From Candidatus Aridivita willemsiae (GTDB taxonomy: Bacteria; Actinomycetota; CADDZG01; WHSQ01), in NCBI GenBank assembly GCA_013695835.1, contig JACCZU010000161.1:1-32571 (forward strand): a stretch of 32,571 bases of DNA, read 5' to 3'. A program made the translations under genes and the position numbers. Below the pieces are notes generated by a model. That model was given only the letters and a program-made list of their open reading frames with translations, had not been told where the DNA came from and made no database searches. Position 1 is the first letter of the stretch; every line of letters starts with the position of its first letter. This document shows, one piece after another, positions 15,302 through 24,288 of the stretch.

Positions 15302-16999
15302 TCAGTAAAGCCCCACTACCTCACCGTTTTCGTCGATGTCGATCGATTCGGCGGCGGGGTGGGAGCTGAGGCCCGGCATCGTGCGCATGTCGCCCGAGAT
15401 CAGGTACACGAAGCCTGCGCCGGCCGCTGCACGCGCCTCACGCACCGGCAACGTCCATCCCGTTGGCGCTCCCTTTAGGGACGGGTCCGAGGAGATGGAG
15501 AGATGGGTCTTGGCGATACACACAGGGAGACGTCCGAGGCCCATTCGCTCGTAGGCCTCGAGGCCCCTGGCCGCCCCCGTGCTGTAATCGACCGAGCCTG
15601 CCCCGTAGACCTTGGTGCCGACGGTCTCGATCTTGTGCCGCAGGGTTGCCTCGTCCGGGTAAAGCAGCCGAAAGTCGCGCGGCTGCTCGACCGCCTCGGC
15701 GACGGCTTCTGCAAGCTCGACTGCTCCCTTGCCCCCGTCGGTGAAGTGAGTGCATACGGCCGCGCGCGTCCCCATGGTGGCGGCGATCTCCCTGACGGCG
15801 TCGTGCTCGCTTGGGTGGTCGTCGGGAAAGGCATTGATCGCTATGACCGGCTCGACCCCGTGCAGACGAATGTTTTCGATCTGCTTGCGCAAGTTGTCGG
15901 CGCCGGCGTGCACATCATCGGGGCTCTCGGCAAGAAGCCCTTCGGGAAGCGGTCTCCCGGCCGCCACGCGGTGCCGGCCCGAGTGAACCTTGAGGGCGCG
16001 CACCGTGGCAACGAGGACCGCAGCGTCGGGCTGCAGGCCCGATGCACGGCACTTGATGTTGAAGAATCGTTCGGCCCCCATGTCGGCGCCGAAGCCCGCC
16101 TCCGTGATCAAAAAGTCTCCCGTGCCCGAGCCGATGAGGTCCGCAACGATGGAGGAGTTGCCGTGGGCGATGTTTCCGAACGGCCCGGCGTGCACGAGCA
16201 CGGGGGTGTTCTCGATGGTTTGCAGGAGGTTCGGCTTGAGCGCGTCGAGCATGATCACCGTCATTGCGCCCGCTGCTTTGAGCTGCTCGGCTGTAACCGG
16301 CTCGCCGTCCATCGTCGTTCCGACGATGATGCGACCGAGGCGCGCTCGCATGTCGTCGAGTGAGGTTGCAAGGGCAAGGATGGCCATGACCTCGGATGCG
16401 GCGGTGATGTCGAAGCCCGTGGCCCGAGGGTCGCCGTCGGCGCGTCCCCCGAGGCCGGCGACGATGTTTCTCAAGTTCCGATCGTTGACGTCCATGACCC
16501 TGCGCCAGGTGATGCTGTGGGGATCGATGCCGAGATCGTTGCCCTTGTGGATGTGGTTGTCGACCATGGCGGCGAGCAGGTTGTGGGCCGCCGCAACCGC
16601 GTGCATGTCCCCTGTGAGATGGAGGTTCACCTTCTCGAAGGGCACGACCTGGCTGAAGCCGCCGCCCGCAGCCCCGCCCTTGATGCCGAAGGTCGGTCCC
16701 ATCGACGCCTGACGGATGGCGACTGTTGCGCGCTTGCCGATGTGGCTGAAGGCCTGACCAAGGCCGATGGTGGTCGTCGTCTTGCCCTCGCCAAGGGGCG
16801 TTGGAGTGATTGCAGACACGACCACGTAACGGGCGCGCGGCGCCTCGGCCGGCTCGCCGATGGCGTCGAGGGAGATCTTGGCGACGCCGTTGCCGTGCGG
16901 CTCGAGGAAGCGCTCGGCTATCCCCATGTCGCGCGCGACCTCGTTTATCGGTTTGAGCGATGCGACCCGCGCAATCTCAAGACTCGATGGAAGTGCCAT
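15302..16999 (-). CDS. fhs: Formate-tetrahydrofolate ligase
   Basis: 565 residues, the usual length. TPLGEGKT at 67-74 is the nucleotide-binding loop, and GIKGGAAGGGFSQVVP, HLTGDMHAV and SGDMRTMPGL are strongly conserved in the family. It joins formate to THF with ATP, or runs backward to release formate and make ATP from 10-formyl-THF. The ATG follows the soxG stop directly (TAG then ATG, no spacer), so translation is coupled to sarcosine oxidase. In a catabolic operon the formate-releasing, ATP-yielding direction is the more natural reading, with C1 units from demethylation as input. The methylene-THF dehydrogenase that should link the two is not in this window. Confidence 0.95.
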   Translation of the reverse strand: MALPSSLEIARVASLKPINEVARDMGIAERFLEPHGNGVAKISLDAIGEPAEAPRARYVVVSAITPTPLGEGKTTTTIGLGQAFSHIGKRATVAIRQASMGPTFGIKGGAAGGGFSQVVPFEKVNLHLTGDMHAVAAAHNLLAAMVDNHIHKGNDLGIDPHSITWRRVMDVNDRNLRNIVAGLGGRADGDPRATGFDITAASEVMAILALATSLDDMRARLGRIIVGTTMDGEPVTAEQLKAAGAMTVIMLDALKPNLLQTIENTPVLVHAGPFGNIAHGNSSIVADLIGSGTGDFLITEAGFGADMGAERFFNIKCRASGLQPDAAVLVATVRALKVHSGRHRVAAGRPLPEGLLAESPDDVHAGADNLRKQIENIRLHGVEPVIAINAFPDDHPSEHDAVREIAATMGTRAAVCTHFTDGGKGAVELAEAVAEAVEQPRDFRLLYPDEATLRHKIETVGTKVYGAGSVDYSTGAARGLEAYERMGLGRLPVCIAKTHLSISSDPSLKGAPTGWTLPVREARAAAGAGFVYLISGDMRTMPGLSSHPAAESIDIDENGEVVGLY

Positions 17000-17638
17000 C
17001 TAAACCCCTCTCATTTCTGTAGATGTGTAACCGTCCACCTCAATGCCGAACTCGGCGCCCGCATCGAGCAACGCGCCGAACAAATAGCTTCCATATGACC
17101 GCTCGCAGTGCACGAGGTAGGAAGGCACACCACTTCTGTCGTCCCTTACGACGTCGGTGATTACCTTTGCCACCGAGCTGCGAAAGACGGCGCTGTTGGG
17201 CGACACGGCGTTGCCGAGATCGACGGCACAGAGCTTCGAAAGCAGAGGCCGAGCCGCTGCCCCCGTAAGCCGCATAAGTGTCCGTCCGTGGGTCACATCG
17301 AGCGCGCTGACGAGCTCCCGCTCGCCGCTAAGGTCTTCGACGGCGCCGACGAGGGCCCGCCCGCTTCCATGGGGCCCGAACAGCGTCCACTCGTCCGGGC
17401 CAGAACCGGTCACGAGCACCCCATCGGGGTTGGTACCGGCGCGCCCGAACGGGGTGCCGAGCCACCGCCCCACCGCCCCGTCCGGAGCGGCACGGACAAG
17501 GATCTTGGCAAGCGGCATGCAGTCGACGAGTGTCAGCCCGGCGCCGCTCCTGCGGCCGCTCACCTCCCAGCCGTCCACGACACTCGGTGGCTCGGCGGGG
17601 GTGATGGGGCTCCTTGCGATGACGGCGGGCTCAGCCAT
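17000..17638 (-). CDS. soxG: Sarcosine oxidase gamma subunit
   Basis: 212 residues. The gamma subunit of heterotetrameric sarcosine oxidase has a GcvT-like fold without its own cofactor. The text VSGRRSGAGLTLVDCMPLAKILVRA, SGPDEWTLFGP, LDVTHGRTLMRLTG and VHCERSYGSYLFGALLDAGAEFGIEVDGY matches the family in order. The ATG lies 8 nt inside the soxA 3' end, as expected for a coupled subunit, and the stop adjoins fhs. It assembles in the cytoplasm with alpha, beta and delta to oxidise sarcosine to glycine, passing the methyl carbon to THF and making hydrogen peroxide. Confidence 0.88.
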   Translation of the reverse strand: MAEPAVIARSPITPAEPPSVVDGWEVSGRRSGAGLTLVDCMPLAKILVRAAPDGAVGRWLGTPFGRAGTNPDGVLVTGSGPDEWTLFGPHGSGRALVGAVEDLSGERELVSALDVTHGRTLMRLTGAAARPLLSKLCAVDLGNAVSPNSAVFRSSVAKVITDVVRDDRSGVPSYLVHCERSYGSYLFGALLDAGAEFGIEVDGYTSTEMRGV

Positions 17639-20408
17639 GGAGGCGCTCCCCCTTGGGATCGACCTGTGCGAGCTGCGGCGTCACGACCGCTGGGACCCGG
17701 CTCCCGTCGGGAGCCACGATTGAGATGGCCGAGCCAGGCTCGGCCAGGTGGGGGGCGACGAAGCCCATACAGATGGAACGGCCAAGGGTCGGGGACATCC
17801 GGCTCGAGGTGATGCGGCCTACGATGATTCCTGCCTCGACGATCTGGCTGCCCTCGGCGGGCACGGCGGTCCCCTCGAGTGGGCGCAGGCCAACGAGTCG
17901 CAGGAAGTCGTCGCGGCCCTCTTGCCAGCCGAGCTCCGGTTTGCCCGCGAAGTCCTCCTTGTCGAGCTTCACCGCCCAGTCGAGGCCGGCCCCGTAGGCG
18001 CGCGTGAGCCCGTCTGTGTCCTGGCCAACGATGAGGTGTCCCTTCTCAAGCCGGAGGATGCGCTGGGCCTCGACGCCGAAAGGCTTTACGCCGAGATCGG
18101 CGCCTCGCTCCAACAGCGTCTCCCAGACCCCGAGCCCATAAGAAGCTGGAACGTGGATCTCATAGCTCAGCTCACCGGTGAAGCCGATGCGCCACATGAA
18201 CGAGCCGTCGATCCCGGCGATGGATCCCGACCGCACCCGCATGTAGGGAAACTCCTCGGGGCCGAGGGCGACGTCGTCAACGACCAGCGACAGCAGGTCG
18301 CGCGCACGCGGCCCTGCGATGTTGATGCTTGCGAAGTCGGAGGTGACCCTCGCGACGTGGACGCGCCATTCGGGATGCTCGGTCTGCAGCCAGCTCTCGA
18401 TCCACTCCCACACGGTCTCGGCGCCCGACGATGTGGCGGTCATGAGGTAGTGGTCGTCACCAAGCCGTCCGGTGACGCCGTCGTCGAGGACGACGCCATC
18501 CTCGGCGCACATGACCCCGTAGCGGACCGATCCGAGCGCAAGCTTCGACCACTTGTTGATGTAGAGCTGGTTGAGAAGCTTCGGCACGTCGGGCCCCCTG
18601 AGGTCGAATTTCCCGAGCGGGGTGACGTCGATGAGCCCGACGCCCGAGCGCACCGAGCGAACCTCGGCGGCCGGGTCGCCGTAATGATCGGGGCGGATCC
18701 ACTGTCCGGCAACAAGCGGCTTCGCGCCGTGCGCCTCGTGCCACGGCTGCATGGGCGAGTACCTGACCGGCTCGAAGGAGCGCCCTGCAAGGGCGCCGAG
18801 GGTCACGGGGCTGTAGGGGGGCCGCCACACGGTCGTACCCGTCGCCGCGATCGTGGCGCCGGTCGCGGCCGCGACCACGGCTACGGCATTGACGCTCTCG
18901 AGCTTTCCCTGCGCAGGTCCCATCGTGGCCGTCGTGTAGCGCTTGGCAAGCTCTATCGAGTCGTAGCCCTCGGCCACGGCCTCCTCGAGCTCTTTTGACG
19001 AGACGTCCTCGGAGAAGTCGACGAAGCCGTGGGTCCGGGCCTTGAACAGCGCGGGGTGGGCCTCCACCGGCAGGCTCGGTATCTCGGTGGTGGCCGAGAC
19101 CTCGTGAGCGCGGCGCGCGGCGGCCCGCCCGACGGCGCTCCCGTGGTCTATTAGCTGCTCGAGCGAGCCGTCCCCCGCGATGCCCCCGGTTGCAAGCACG
19201 TCGTCGTGACCCCCGCCGGGAAAGAAGCGGGCGGCGCGCTCGTTGTAAACGGGCCTGTCCCCGGCCATGTTGAGCAGCGACGTCGGCGCTGTCCATCCCA
19301 CAGCGGTGACGAGGAGGTCGCACTCGACGGTGGTGCCGTCGGCGCACTCGACCGCGCGCAACGTTCTCCCGCCCTTCGCCCGCACGACGTCTTCGCCGCT
19401 GCGGGCGTCCACGATCTTTAGGACATCGACTCCAGCGTCGGCGAGGTCACAGACGGCCGCGTCTCCGCTCGAGTTGGCGGTGAGGACGACGGCGCGCTCG
19501 CCGGGCTTGACCGCCCACAGATTGATGAGGCGCCGCGCGCCCGTCGACAGCATGACGCCCGGGATGTCGTTGCCTGAGAACACGTAGGGCCTCTCGATGA
19601 GGCCGGGAGCGGCGACGAGGACCCCGGCCCTTGCCTTGATCAAACGCTCGACCACTCCGGGCGCACTCCTTTGCACGACTGCCACCCAGTTCCCGTCGTA
19701 GCGCCCGGTCACGACCGAGTCGGTGAGCACCTCGATGCCGCCGGTAGCTGCGACGGCTCGCCGCAGGTCGCCGAGAGCGGCGAGCTCCGGGGCCGCGCCC
19801 CAGCGCAAGTGCCCTCCAAGCTCGGGCTCCCCCTCGACCAGCATCACCGCAGCGCCCGCAGCCGCGGCGGCAACGGCCGCTGCCATGCCTGCCGGCCCCC
19901 CTCCCGCAACGACGACGTCGGGATGCGCGTAGCGCTTGTCGTAGTAGTCGTGGGCGGCCTCAGGGCTCACGGCGCCGCCAGGGGAGAAGCCGCGGAGCAC
20001 CCTCTCGTAAGCGGGCCAGAGGCGCTTGGGCCGCATGAAGGTCTTGTAATAGAAGCCGGCCGAAAGAAAGGGGGCAAGCGCCCCGTTGGCCGACTTGACG
20101 TCGTAACGCAGCGACGGCCACGCGTTCTGAGGTCGCGCCGACATACCCGGCTCGACCATGCGGTGCGACGCGCGCACGTTTGGCTCGTCGCCAACCTGGA
20201 CGAGGCAGCCCGGGTCAAGGTAGCTCGTGGTCATGACTCCGCGCGGCCTGTGGTACTTGAAAGAGCGGGACATAACCCTCACCCCCGCCGCCGCAAGCGC
20301 AGAGGTGATCGTGTCGCCCCTGTAGGCGGGATAGGTGTCACCGTCCCATGTAAAGGTCAGGCCCCGGCTTCGGTCGATGATCTCGCCGGGCCGGGGGCCG
20401 AGCCGCAT
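17631..20408 (-). CDS. soxA: Sarcosine oxidase alpha subunit
   Basis: 925 residues from the ATG at 20408, which fits the family N-terminus (RLxxxxGxxIDRS...FTWDG). A GTG at 20441 overlapping the soxD stop (GTGA) is the alternative. Residues 1-145 form the N-terminal domain (GDTITSALAAAGVRVMSRSFKYHRPRG), about 163-430 the NAD-binding domain with GGGPAG at 169-174, and about 555-925 a GcvT-like folate domain (WIRPDHYGDP, IDVTPLGKFDLRG, RIGFTGELSYEIHV). The alpha subunit binds NAD and THF and hands the methylene carbon to folate. The long open frame upstream to 20735 is not coding; it overlaps soxD. Confidence 0.92.
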   Translation of the reverse strand: MRLGPRPGEIIDRSRGLTFTWDGDTYPAYRGDTITSALAAAGVRVMSRSFKYHRPRGVMTTSYLDPGCLVQVGDEPNVRASHRMVEPGMSARPQNAWPSLRYDVKSANGALAPFLSAGFYYKTFMRPKRLWPAYERVLRGFSPGGAVSPEAAHDYYDKRYAHPDVVVAGGGPAGMAAAVAAAAAGAAVMLVEGEPELGGHLRWGAAPELAALGDLRRAVAATGGIEVLTDSVVTGRYDGNWVAVVQRSAPGVVERLIKARAGVLVAAPGLIERPYVFSGNDIPGVMLSTGARRLINLWAVKPGERAVVLTANSSGDAAVCDLADAGVDVLKIVDARSGEDVVRAKGGRTLRAVECADGTTVECDLLVTAVGWTAPTSLLNMAGDRPVYNERAARFFPGGGHDDVLATGGIAGDGSLEQLIDHGSAVGRAAARRAHEVSATTEIPSLPVEAHPALFKARTHGFVDFSEDVSSKELEEAVAEGYDSIELAKRYTTATMGPAQGKLESVNAVAVVAAATGATIAATGTTVWRPPYSPVTLGALAGRSFEPVRYSPMQPWHEAHGAKPLVAGQWIRPDHYGDPAAEVRSVRSGVGLIDVTPLGKFDLRGPDVPKLLNQLYINKWSKLALGSVRYGVMCAEDGVVLDDGVTGRLGDDHYLMTATSSGAETVWEWIESWLQTEHPEWRVHVARVTSDFASINIAGPRARDLLSLVVDDVALGPEEFPYMRVRSGSIAGIDGSFMWRIGFTGELSYEIHVPASYGLGVWETLLERGADLGVKPFGVEAQRILRLEKGHLIVGQDTDGLTRAYGAGLDWAVKLDKEDFAGKPELGWQEGRDDFLRLVGLRPLEGTAVPAEGSQIVEAGIIVGRITSSRMSPTLGRSICMGFVAPHLAEPGSAISIVAPDGSRVPAVVTPQLAQVDPKGERLHG

Positions 20409-20437
20409 GTCCACCCCGGTCGCTTGAGCTTTGCGCC

Positions 20438-20707
20438 TCACGGCTGTGGCCCGCCGCGGCCCGGGAGGGTGACCGAAGTGACCTCGTTGGTCACCGTGTC
20501 GCGTTCGACCTTTAGATAACGCCTGCAACCTGCCCTGTGGAACCAGCTCTCCACAGTGGGGCCGGCGGGATTGCTGCGTAGATACAGATAGGAGCGCCAC
20601 TGCTCGGGGTCGACGCCATCCGGGTTCGGCCTCGTGAGGGCTTCGCCCACGTATTGGAACTCCGAGACGTTGCGCTCCCCGCAATGGGGGCACGGGATCA
20701 GGATCAC
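20438..20707 (-). CDS. soxD: Sarcosine oxidase delta subunit
   Basis: 89 residues from a GTG at 20707 with GGAGG upstream. Delta is the small zinc-binding subunit: Cys6 and Cys9 (CPHC) plus His57 and Cys61 (WFHRAGC) supply the ligands. RPxPDxVDPEQWRSYLYLRSNPAGP is the conserved middle. It bridges the alpha and beta subunits. It lies between soxB (46-bp gap) and soxA (30-bp gap), the normal B-D-A-G order. Confidence 0.92.
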   Translation of the reverse strand: MILIPCPHCGERNVSEFQYVGEALTRPNPDGVDPEQWRSYLYLRSNPAGPTVESWFHRAGCRRYLKVERDTVTNEVTSVTLPGRGGPQP

Positions 20708-20752
20708 GCTTCCGGTCCTCCAGCCCCCGGGACATGGGCGGTGGCGGCGTCC

Positions 20753-22030
20753 TCAGTGCCCAACTGCCGCCGCCCCCTTCTCGCCGAGCAGCTCGCCCCG
20801 CATGAACCTGTCGAGGGAGAAGCCCGCGATCAGCTCGGGAGTCTTTCCTTCTGCGATGAGCTGAGCCATGGCCTCACCGGCCACGGGCCCTGCCTTGAAG
20901 CCGTAGGTGCCCCAGCCCACGTCCACGAGAAAGCCCTCGACGGGGGTTTGTCCCATGATTGGGGAGTAGTCGGGGGTCATGTCGCACAGCCCCGCCCACT
21001 GCCGCAGGACCCTCATCTTCGCCAAGGAAGGCATCAGCTCGAGGACGTGACCGGCCAGGCTCTCGATGAAATCGAGCGAGCCCCGCATCGAATAGGAGGG
21101 GAAGGGGTCGACCGCCGAGCCGAACACAAGCTCGCCGCGATCGGTCTGGCTCAGATAGACGTGCAGGCTGCCGGACACGATCACCGGGCCCAGAAACGGT
21201 CTCACGGGCTCAGTGACCGCGGCCTGCAGCGGGGAGGTCGTGATCGGCATTGCCACCCCGGCCATGTCCGAGATCAAGGTCGCCCATCCGGCGGTGGCGT
21301 TGACCACCACGGGGGTCGCCACTTTTCCCCCGCTCGTGGCAACGCCGCGCACGGCGCCCCCAGCGACGTCGATGCCGAGCACCTCGGTGTTCTGGTGGAT
21401 GTGCACTCCGCGGGAATCGGCGGCGCGCGCGTACCCCCAGACCACTGCATCGTGGCGGATGATGCCGCCCGGCGGGTGATAAAGCGCCCCGAGCACCGGA
21501 TAGCGAGCCTCGGACGACGTGTCGAGGTAGGGCACAAGCTCCTTGACCTGGGCGGTCGAGATCACTTCGGAGTCGATGCCCTCGAGCTTGTTGACCTCGG
21601 CGCGCCAGCGCATGGTTCTGAGCGAGCTGTCGTTGTGCGCAAGCGTGAGGTGTCCCCGTTGCGAGAACATCACGTTGAAGTTGAGCTCCGTCGACAGGGA
21701 CTCGTAGAGCTTGAGCGAGCGGTCGTAGAAGCGAACGCCCTCGGGGGTCAGGTAGTTCGAGCGGATGATCGCGGTGTTGCGCCCCGAGCCGCCGCTGCCG
21801 ATGTATCCCTTCTCGAGCACTGCGACGTTCGAGATCCCGTGGCGGGCGGCCAGGTAGTAGGCGGTGGCGAGCCCGTGCACGCCGCCGCCGACCACAACCA
21901 CGTCGTATGCCCTCCTGAGATCGTGGTTGTGCCACGCGCGCGGCCAGCCGTTCCTCGCCACGCCGTGGCGCGCGAGGTCGAAGGCCGAGTAGCGTCCCAT
22001 CCTGCGCGCTCCGTTTTTGACCGGCTTCAT
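20753..22030 (-). CDS. soxB: Sarcosine oxidase beta subunit
   Basis: 425 residues from the ATG at 22030, which overlaps the iclR stop (ATGA). Residues 11-40 (GRYSAFDLARHGVARNGWPRAW) are the typical SoxB leader, GGGVHG at 48-53 is the FAD-binding dinucleotide motif, and GSGGSGRNTAIIRSNYLTPEG follows; the C-terminus has WAGLCDMTPDYSPIMG and GWGTYGFKAGPVAGEAMA. The subunit carries noncovalent FAD and covalent FMN and performs the oxidation of sarcosine, with oxygen as electron acceptor. Its coupling to an IclR gene places the whole operon under that regulator. Confidence 0.93.
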   Translation of the reverse strand: MKPVKNGARRMGRYSAFDLARHGVARNGWPRAWHNHDLRRAYDVVVVGGGVHGLATAYYLAARHGISNVAVLEKGYIGSGGSGRNTAIIRSNYLTPEGVRFYDRSLKLYESLSTELNFNVMFSQRGHLTLAHNDSSLRTMRWRAEVNKLEGIDSEVISTAQVKELVPYLDTSSEARYPVLGALYHPPGGIIRHDAVVWGYARAADSRGVHIHQNTEVLGIDVAGGAVRGVATSGGKVATPVVVNATAGWATLISDMAGVAMPITTSPLQAAVTEPVRPFLGPVIVSGSLHVYLSQTDRGELVFGSAVDPFPSYSMRGSLDFIESLAGHVLELMPSLAKMRVLRQWAGLCDMTPDYSPIMGQTPVEGFLVDVGWGTYGFKAGPVAGEAMAQLIAEGKTPELIAGFSLDRFMRGELLGEKGAAAVGH

Positions 22031-22836
22031 CTCGAGCGGCCGTCCGATGACACTCGGTCGCCGGCGCGCGCCGGCGGCGTGCCGCCGACCTCGGCGGACA
22101 GGCTGTGGGCGCACTCGAGGAGCAGCGGCAGGGCTTCGTCCATCGCCTCGGCGTCGAAGCGTCCGCTTGGCCCCTGCAGACCCACGATTCCAAGGAGCTC
22201 GCCGCGCGCTCCTGCGACGGGGGCAGCGATGGCGCTCAAGTCGGGCTCTCGCTCGCGCGCGGCTTGAGCCCACCCGCGCCGGCGCGTCAGGTCCGCCTCC
22301 TCGGCGATCTCCTTGCGGCCGGTGACGGTCCACTCGGTATAGCGGGGCGGCTCTCCCGGGGGGAGCTTGCCGCCGTAGGCGAGGAACACCTTGCCAACGG
22401 CGGTCGCATGCGCAACGCTTGGGCGTCCCACCCGGGCGATGCTCTGGATCGAGGACTCGCCCTGGACGAAATCCACCGTCATCGCCTCGTCCTCGCCGGG
22501 CGCCGACAGGGTTGCGGTCTCCCCTGTGGTCGTCATGAGCCTCGTCAGATAGACGCGGGCGGCGTCCCTCAGGTCGAAGCGTGCGAGCGCTGCATTGCCG
22601 AGCTGGAGGACGCGCAGACCGAGGCGGTAGCGGCCGGTCTCGGCGGTCTGGCCGACAAACCCCCGCGCCGAGAGCGTTCCGAGGATCCTGGACACGGAGC
22701 TTGGGTTGATCCCCGTGCGCCTAGAGATCTCGTTGGTCCCGAGGTCCCGGTCCGACTCCGCCAACGCTTCGAGGACTGTGAGGGCGCGTTCGACGGAGCC
22801 CACGTGCCGCACGGTGGTGGGGTTGGTCCTCGGCAT
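22027..22836 (-). CDS. IclR family transcriptional regulator (first copy)
   Basis: 269 residues. Residues about 12-75 form the winged helix-turn-helix (VERALTVLEALAES ... NEISRRTGINPSSVSRILGTLSARGFV), and about 85-245 the IclR ligand domain with ARVGRPSVAHATAVGKVFLA and IAAPVAGARGELLGIVGLQGPSGRF. IclR proteins usually repress a neighbouring catabolic operon until a small carboxylate or amine ligand binds. The gene heads the sox operon (ATGA overlap with soxB) and is divergent from the FAD oxidoreductase operon; the 118-bp gap holds a large palindrome (operator B). A TATCAT box eight bases before the ATG suggests a nearly leaderless mRNA. Confidence 0.9.
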   Translation of the reverse strand: MPRTNPTTVRHVGSVERALTVLEALAESDRDLGTNEISRRTGINPSSVSRILGTLSARGFVGQTAETGRYRLGLRVLQLGNAALARFDLRDAARVYLTRLMTTTGETATLSAPGEDEAMTVDFVQGESSIQSIARVGRPSVAHATAVGKVFLAYGGKLPPGEPPRYTEWTVTGRKEIAEEADLTRRRGWAQAAREREPDLSAIAAPVAGARGELLGIVGLQGPSGRFDAEAMDEALPLLLECAHSLSAEVGGTPPARAGDRVSSDGRSR

Positions 22837-22844
22837 AGGGGCGT

Positions 22845-22850
22845 ATGATA
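22845..22850 (-). promoter_or_regulatory. -10 box for the first iclR
   Basis: TATCAT on the minus strand, eight bases before the iclR ATG. The palindrome of operator B covers about -16 to -42 relative to the expected start, so regulator binding would block RNA polymerase. Confidence 0.45.
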
Positions 22851-22853
22851 CAC

Positions 22854-22880
22854 GCTACGGGCAACACCGTTGCCTGTAGC
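22854..22880. promoter_or_regulatory. Operator B, 27-bp palindrome (GGCAAC-N3-GTTGCC with GCTAC/GTAGC flanks)
   Basis: GGCAAC (22860-22865) and GTTGCC (22869-22874) with a 3-base spacer are flanked by GCTAC (22854-22858) and GTAGC (22876-22880), giving 11 paired positions on each side with only 22859/22875 mismatched. It sits between iclR1 (minus) and the FAD oxidoreductase gene (plus). Its GGCAAC core is shared with operators A and C. Confidence 0.65.
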
Positions 22881-22954
22881 GCAATATGAGCCGAGCGTCA
22901 TTGGGCGCTGCCGTGGCCTCGGCGGAGGACCAACGCTAAGGAAAGGAGTGGCGC

Positions 22955-24286
22955 GTGTCGCTTGAGGGCGCCAAGTACGTGGTAATCGGGGCAGGGGTCC
23001 ACGGCCTTTCGACCGCGTGGCACCTCGCCGGGGAGCTCAAGGCGACGGGCGCAGGCGACGGGCGCGACATCGCGGTGATCGACAAGCGCGATATTGCGGC
23101 GGGGGCCTCGGGGATCGCCTGCGGGGTGATCCGCAACAACTACTTCCAGCCCGCCATGCGCGAGCTGATGGCGCATTCCGTTTCGGTGTGGGAGTCGGAC
23201 CCGGCCGCTTTCGCCTATCACCCGGTCGGCTACATGCAAATCTCCCCCGAGGTCATGCACGCCGACGTGGCCCGGATCCACGAGGAGCAGAAGGCAATCG
23301 GCTATCCCTCGACCTTCATCGAGGGGGCGCAGGAGAGCCAGTCCTATATGCAGGACATGTTCTTCGACTGGCAGGCCGGAGGCATTACCAGCATCCTGCA
23401 TGAGCACAGGGGTGGCTACGCAAACAACAGGAAGTCGATGCTCGGGTTGGCCGGCAAGGCGGCCGCCGAGGGGGTCCGGATGCACCTCGGCGCAAAGGTC
23501 ACAGGTCTGCGGCGAGAGGGTGGCGCCGTCACCGCGGTGGAGACCGACTCAGGGACGGTGGCCTGCGACCACGTTGTGATCGCCGTCGGACCATGGATCC
23601 GCGATCTGTGGGCGATGCTCGACCTGCCGAGAACGATCCCGGTCGCTGCACCGGACCGCAGCCACTCCGTCGAGCGCGACATGTGGACCTACTGGGCGCT
23701 GCAGGAAGGCACGCTCGAGGTCGACCCGGGGTCCTTCACCGACAACAGGGGCCACATGCCGCCCGTCGTCCACGTCGACACTGACGCACCGCTCTACGAC
23801 GAGGCTGGCGCGCTCGTGACCGATGAGCTGTGGGGCATCTACTACAAGCCGGACTTCAACTTCGGTGGAGTGCAGGGAGGCGCCGCCCCCTACAGGGTCG
23901 ATCGCCCCACGGACGACGTCGCCGTCGACCCCTACGGGCCCGCAAGCCCCGACTTCGTCGTCGGCCAAGACTTCGCGCGCATGTGGACCGCGGCCCTCGC
24001 CCATTGCCACAAGCGCCTCGCCGGCACTTCGCACCTGTTCTCGAAAGAGCCGTCCGGCGGCATCGGGTGCTTTACCCCCGACAGCTTTCCCGTGTTCGAT
24101 GTCTTTTCCGACAACGCATACGTGATCGCCGACTCCAACCATGGCTACAAGATGCTGGGCGTCGGGGCGCTGGTGGCCAAGGAGCTCCTTGGGGAGAAAC
24201 AAGCCCTTCTCGAGCCCTTCCGGTTCTCCCGCTACGCAACCGGCAACCTCCACCCGGTGAGCCACTCGCCCTTCCCGTGGAGCTGA
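22955..24286 (+). CDS. DAO-family FAD-dependent oxidoreductase, probable methylated-glycine dehydrogenase
   Basis: 443 residues from a GTG at 22955 with AAAGGAG 6 nt upstream. The FAD-binding motif GAGVHG is at 12-17 (YVVIGAGVHGLSTAWHL), and the C-terminal FAD contact is GIGCFTPDSFPVFD ... ADSNHGYKMLGVGALVAKELLG. It is a second SoxB/DAO-like protein, but it has no GcvT domain and is not accompanied by other subunits. Given BHMT two genes downstream, which would produce dimethylglycine, a dimethylglycine (or sarcosine) dehydrogenase is the leading guess. It could work with the DmdA/GcvT-like protein as folate acceptor. The first gene of a three-gene plus operon. Confidence 0.8.
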   Translation: MSLEGAKYVVIGAGVHGLSTAWHLAGELKATGAGDGRDIAVIDKRDIAAGASGIACGVIRNNYFQPAMRELMAHSVSVWESDPAAFAYHPVGYMQISPEVMHADVARIHEEQKAIGYPSTFIEGAQESQSYMQDMFFDWQAGGITSILHEHRGGYANNRKSMLGLAGKAAAEGVRMHLGAKVTGLRREGGAVTAVETDSGTVACDHVVIAVGPWIRDLWAMLDLPRTIPVAAPDRSHSVERDMWTYWALQEGTLEVDPGSFTDNRGHMPPVVHVDTDAPLYDEAGALVTDELWGIYYKPDFNFGGVQGGAAPYRVDRPTDDVAVDPYGPASPDFVVGQDFARMWTAALAHCHKRLAGTSHLFSKEPSGGIGCFTPDSFPVFDVFSDNAYVIADSNHGYKMLGVGALVAKELLGEKQALLEPFRFSRYATGNLHPVSHSPFPWS

Positions 24287-24288
24287 CC

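Noticed and set aside
20442-20735. Long N-terminal extension of soxA
   Set aside because: It overlaps soxD, whose zinc motif and length are canonical; the soxA family N-terminus fits the ATG at 20408.
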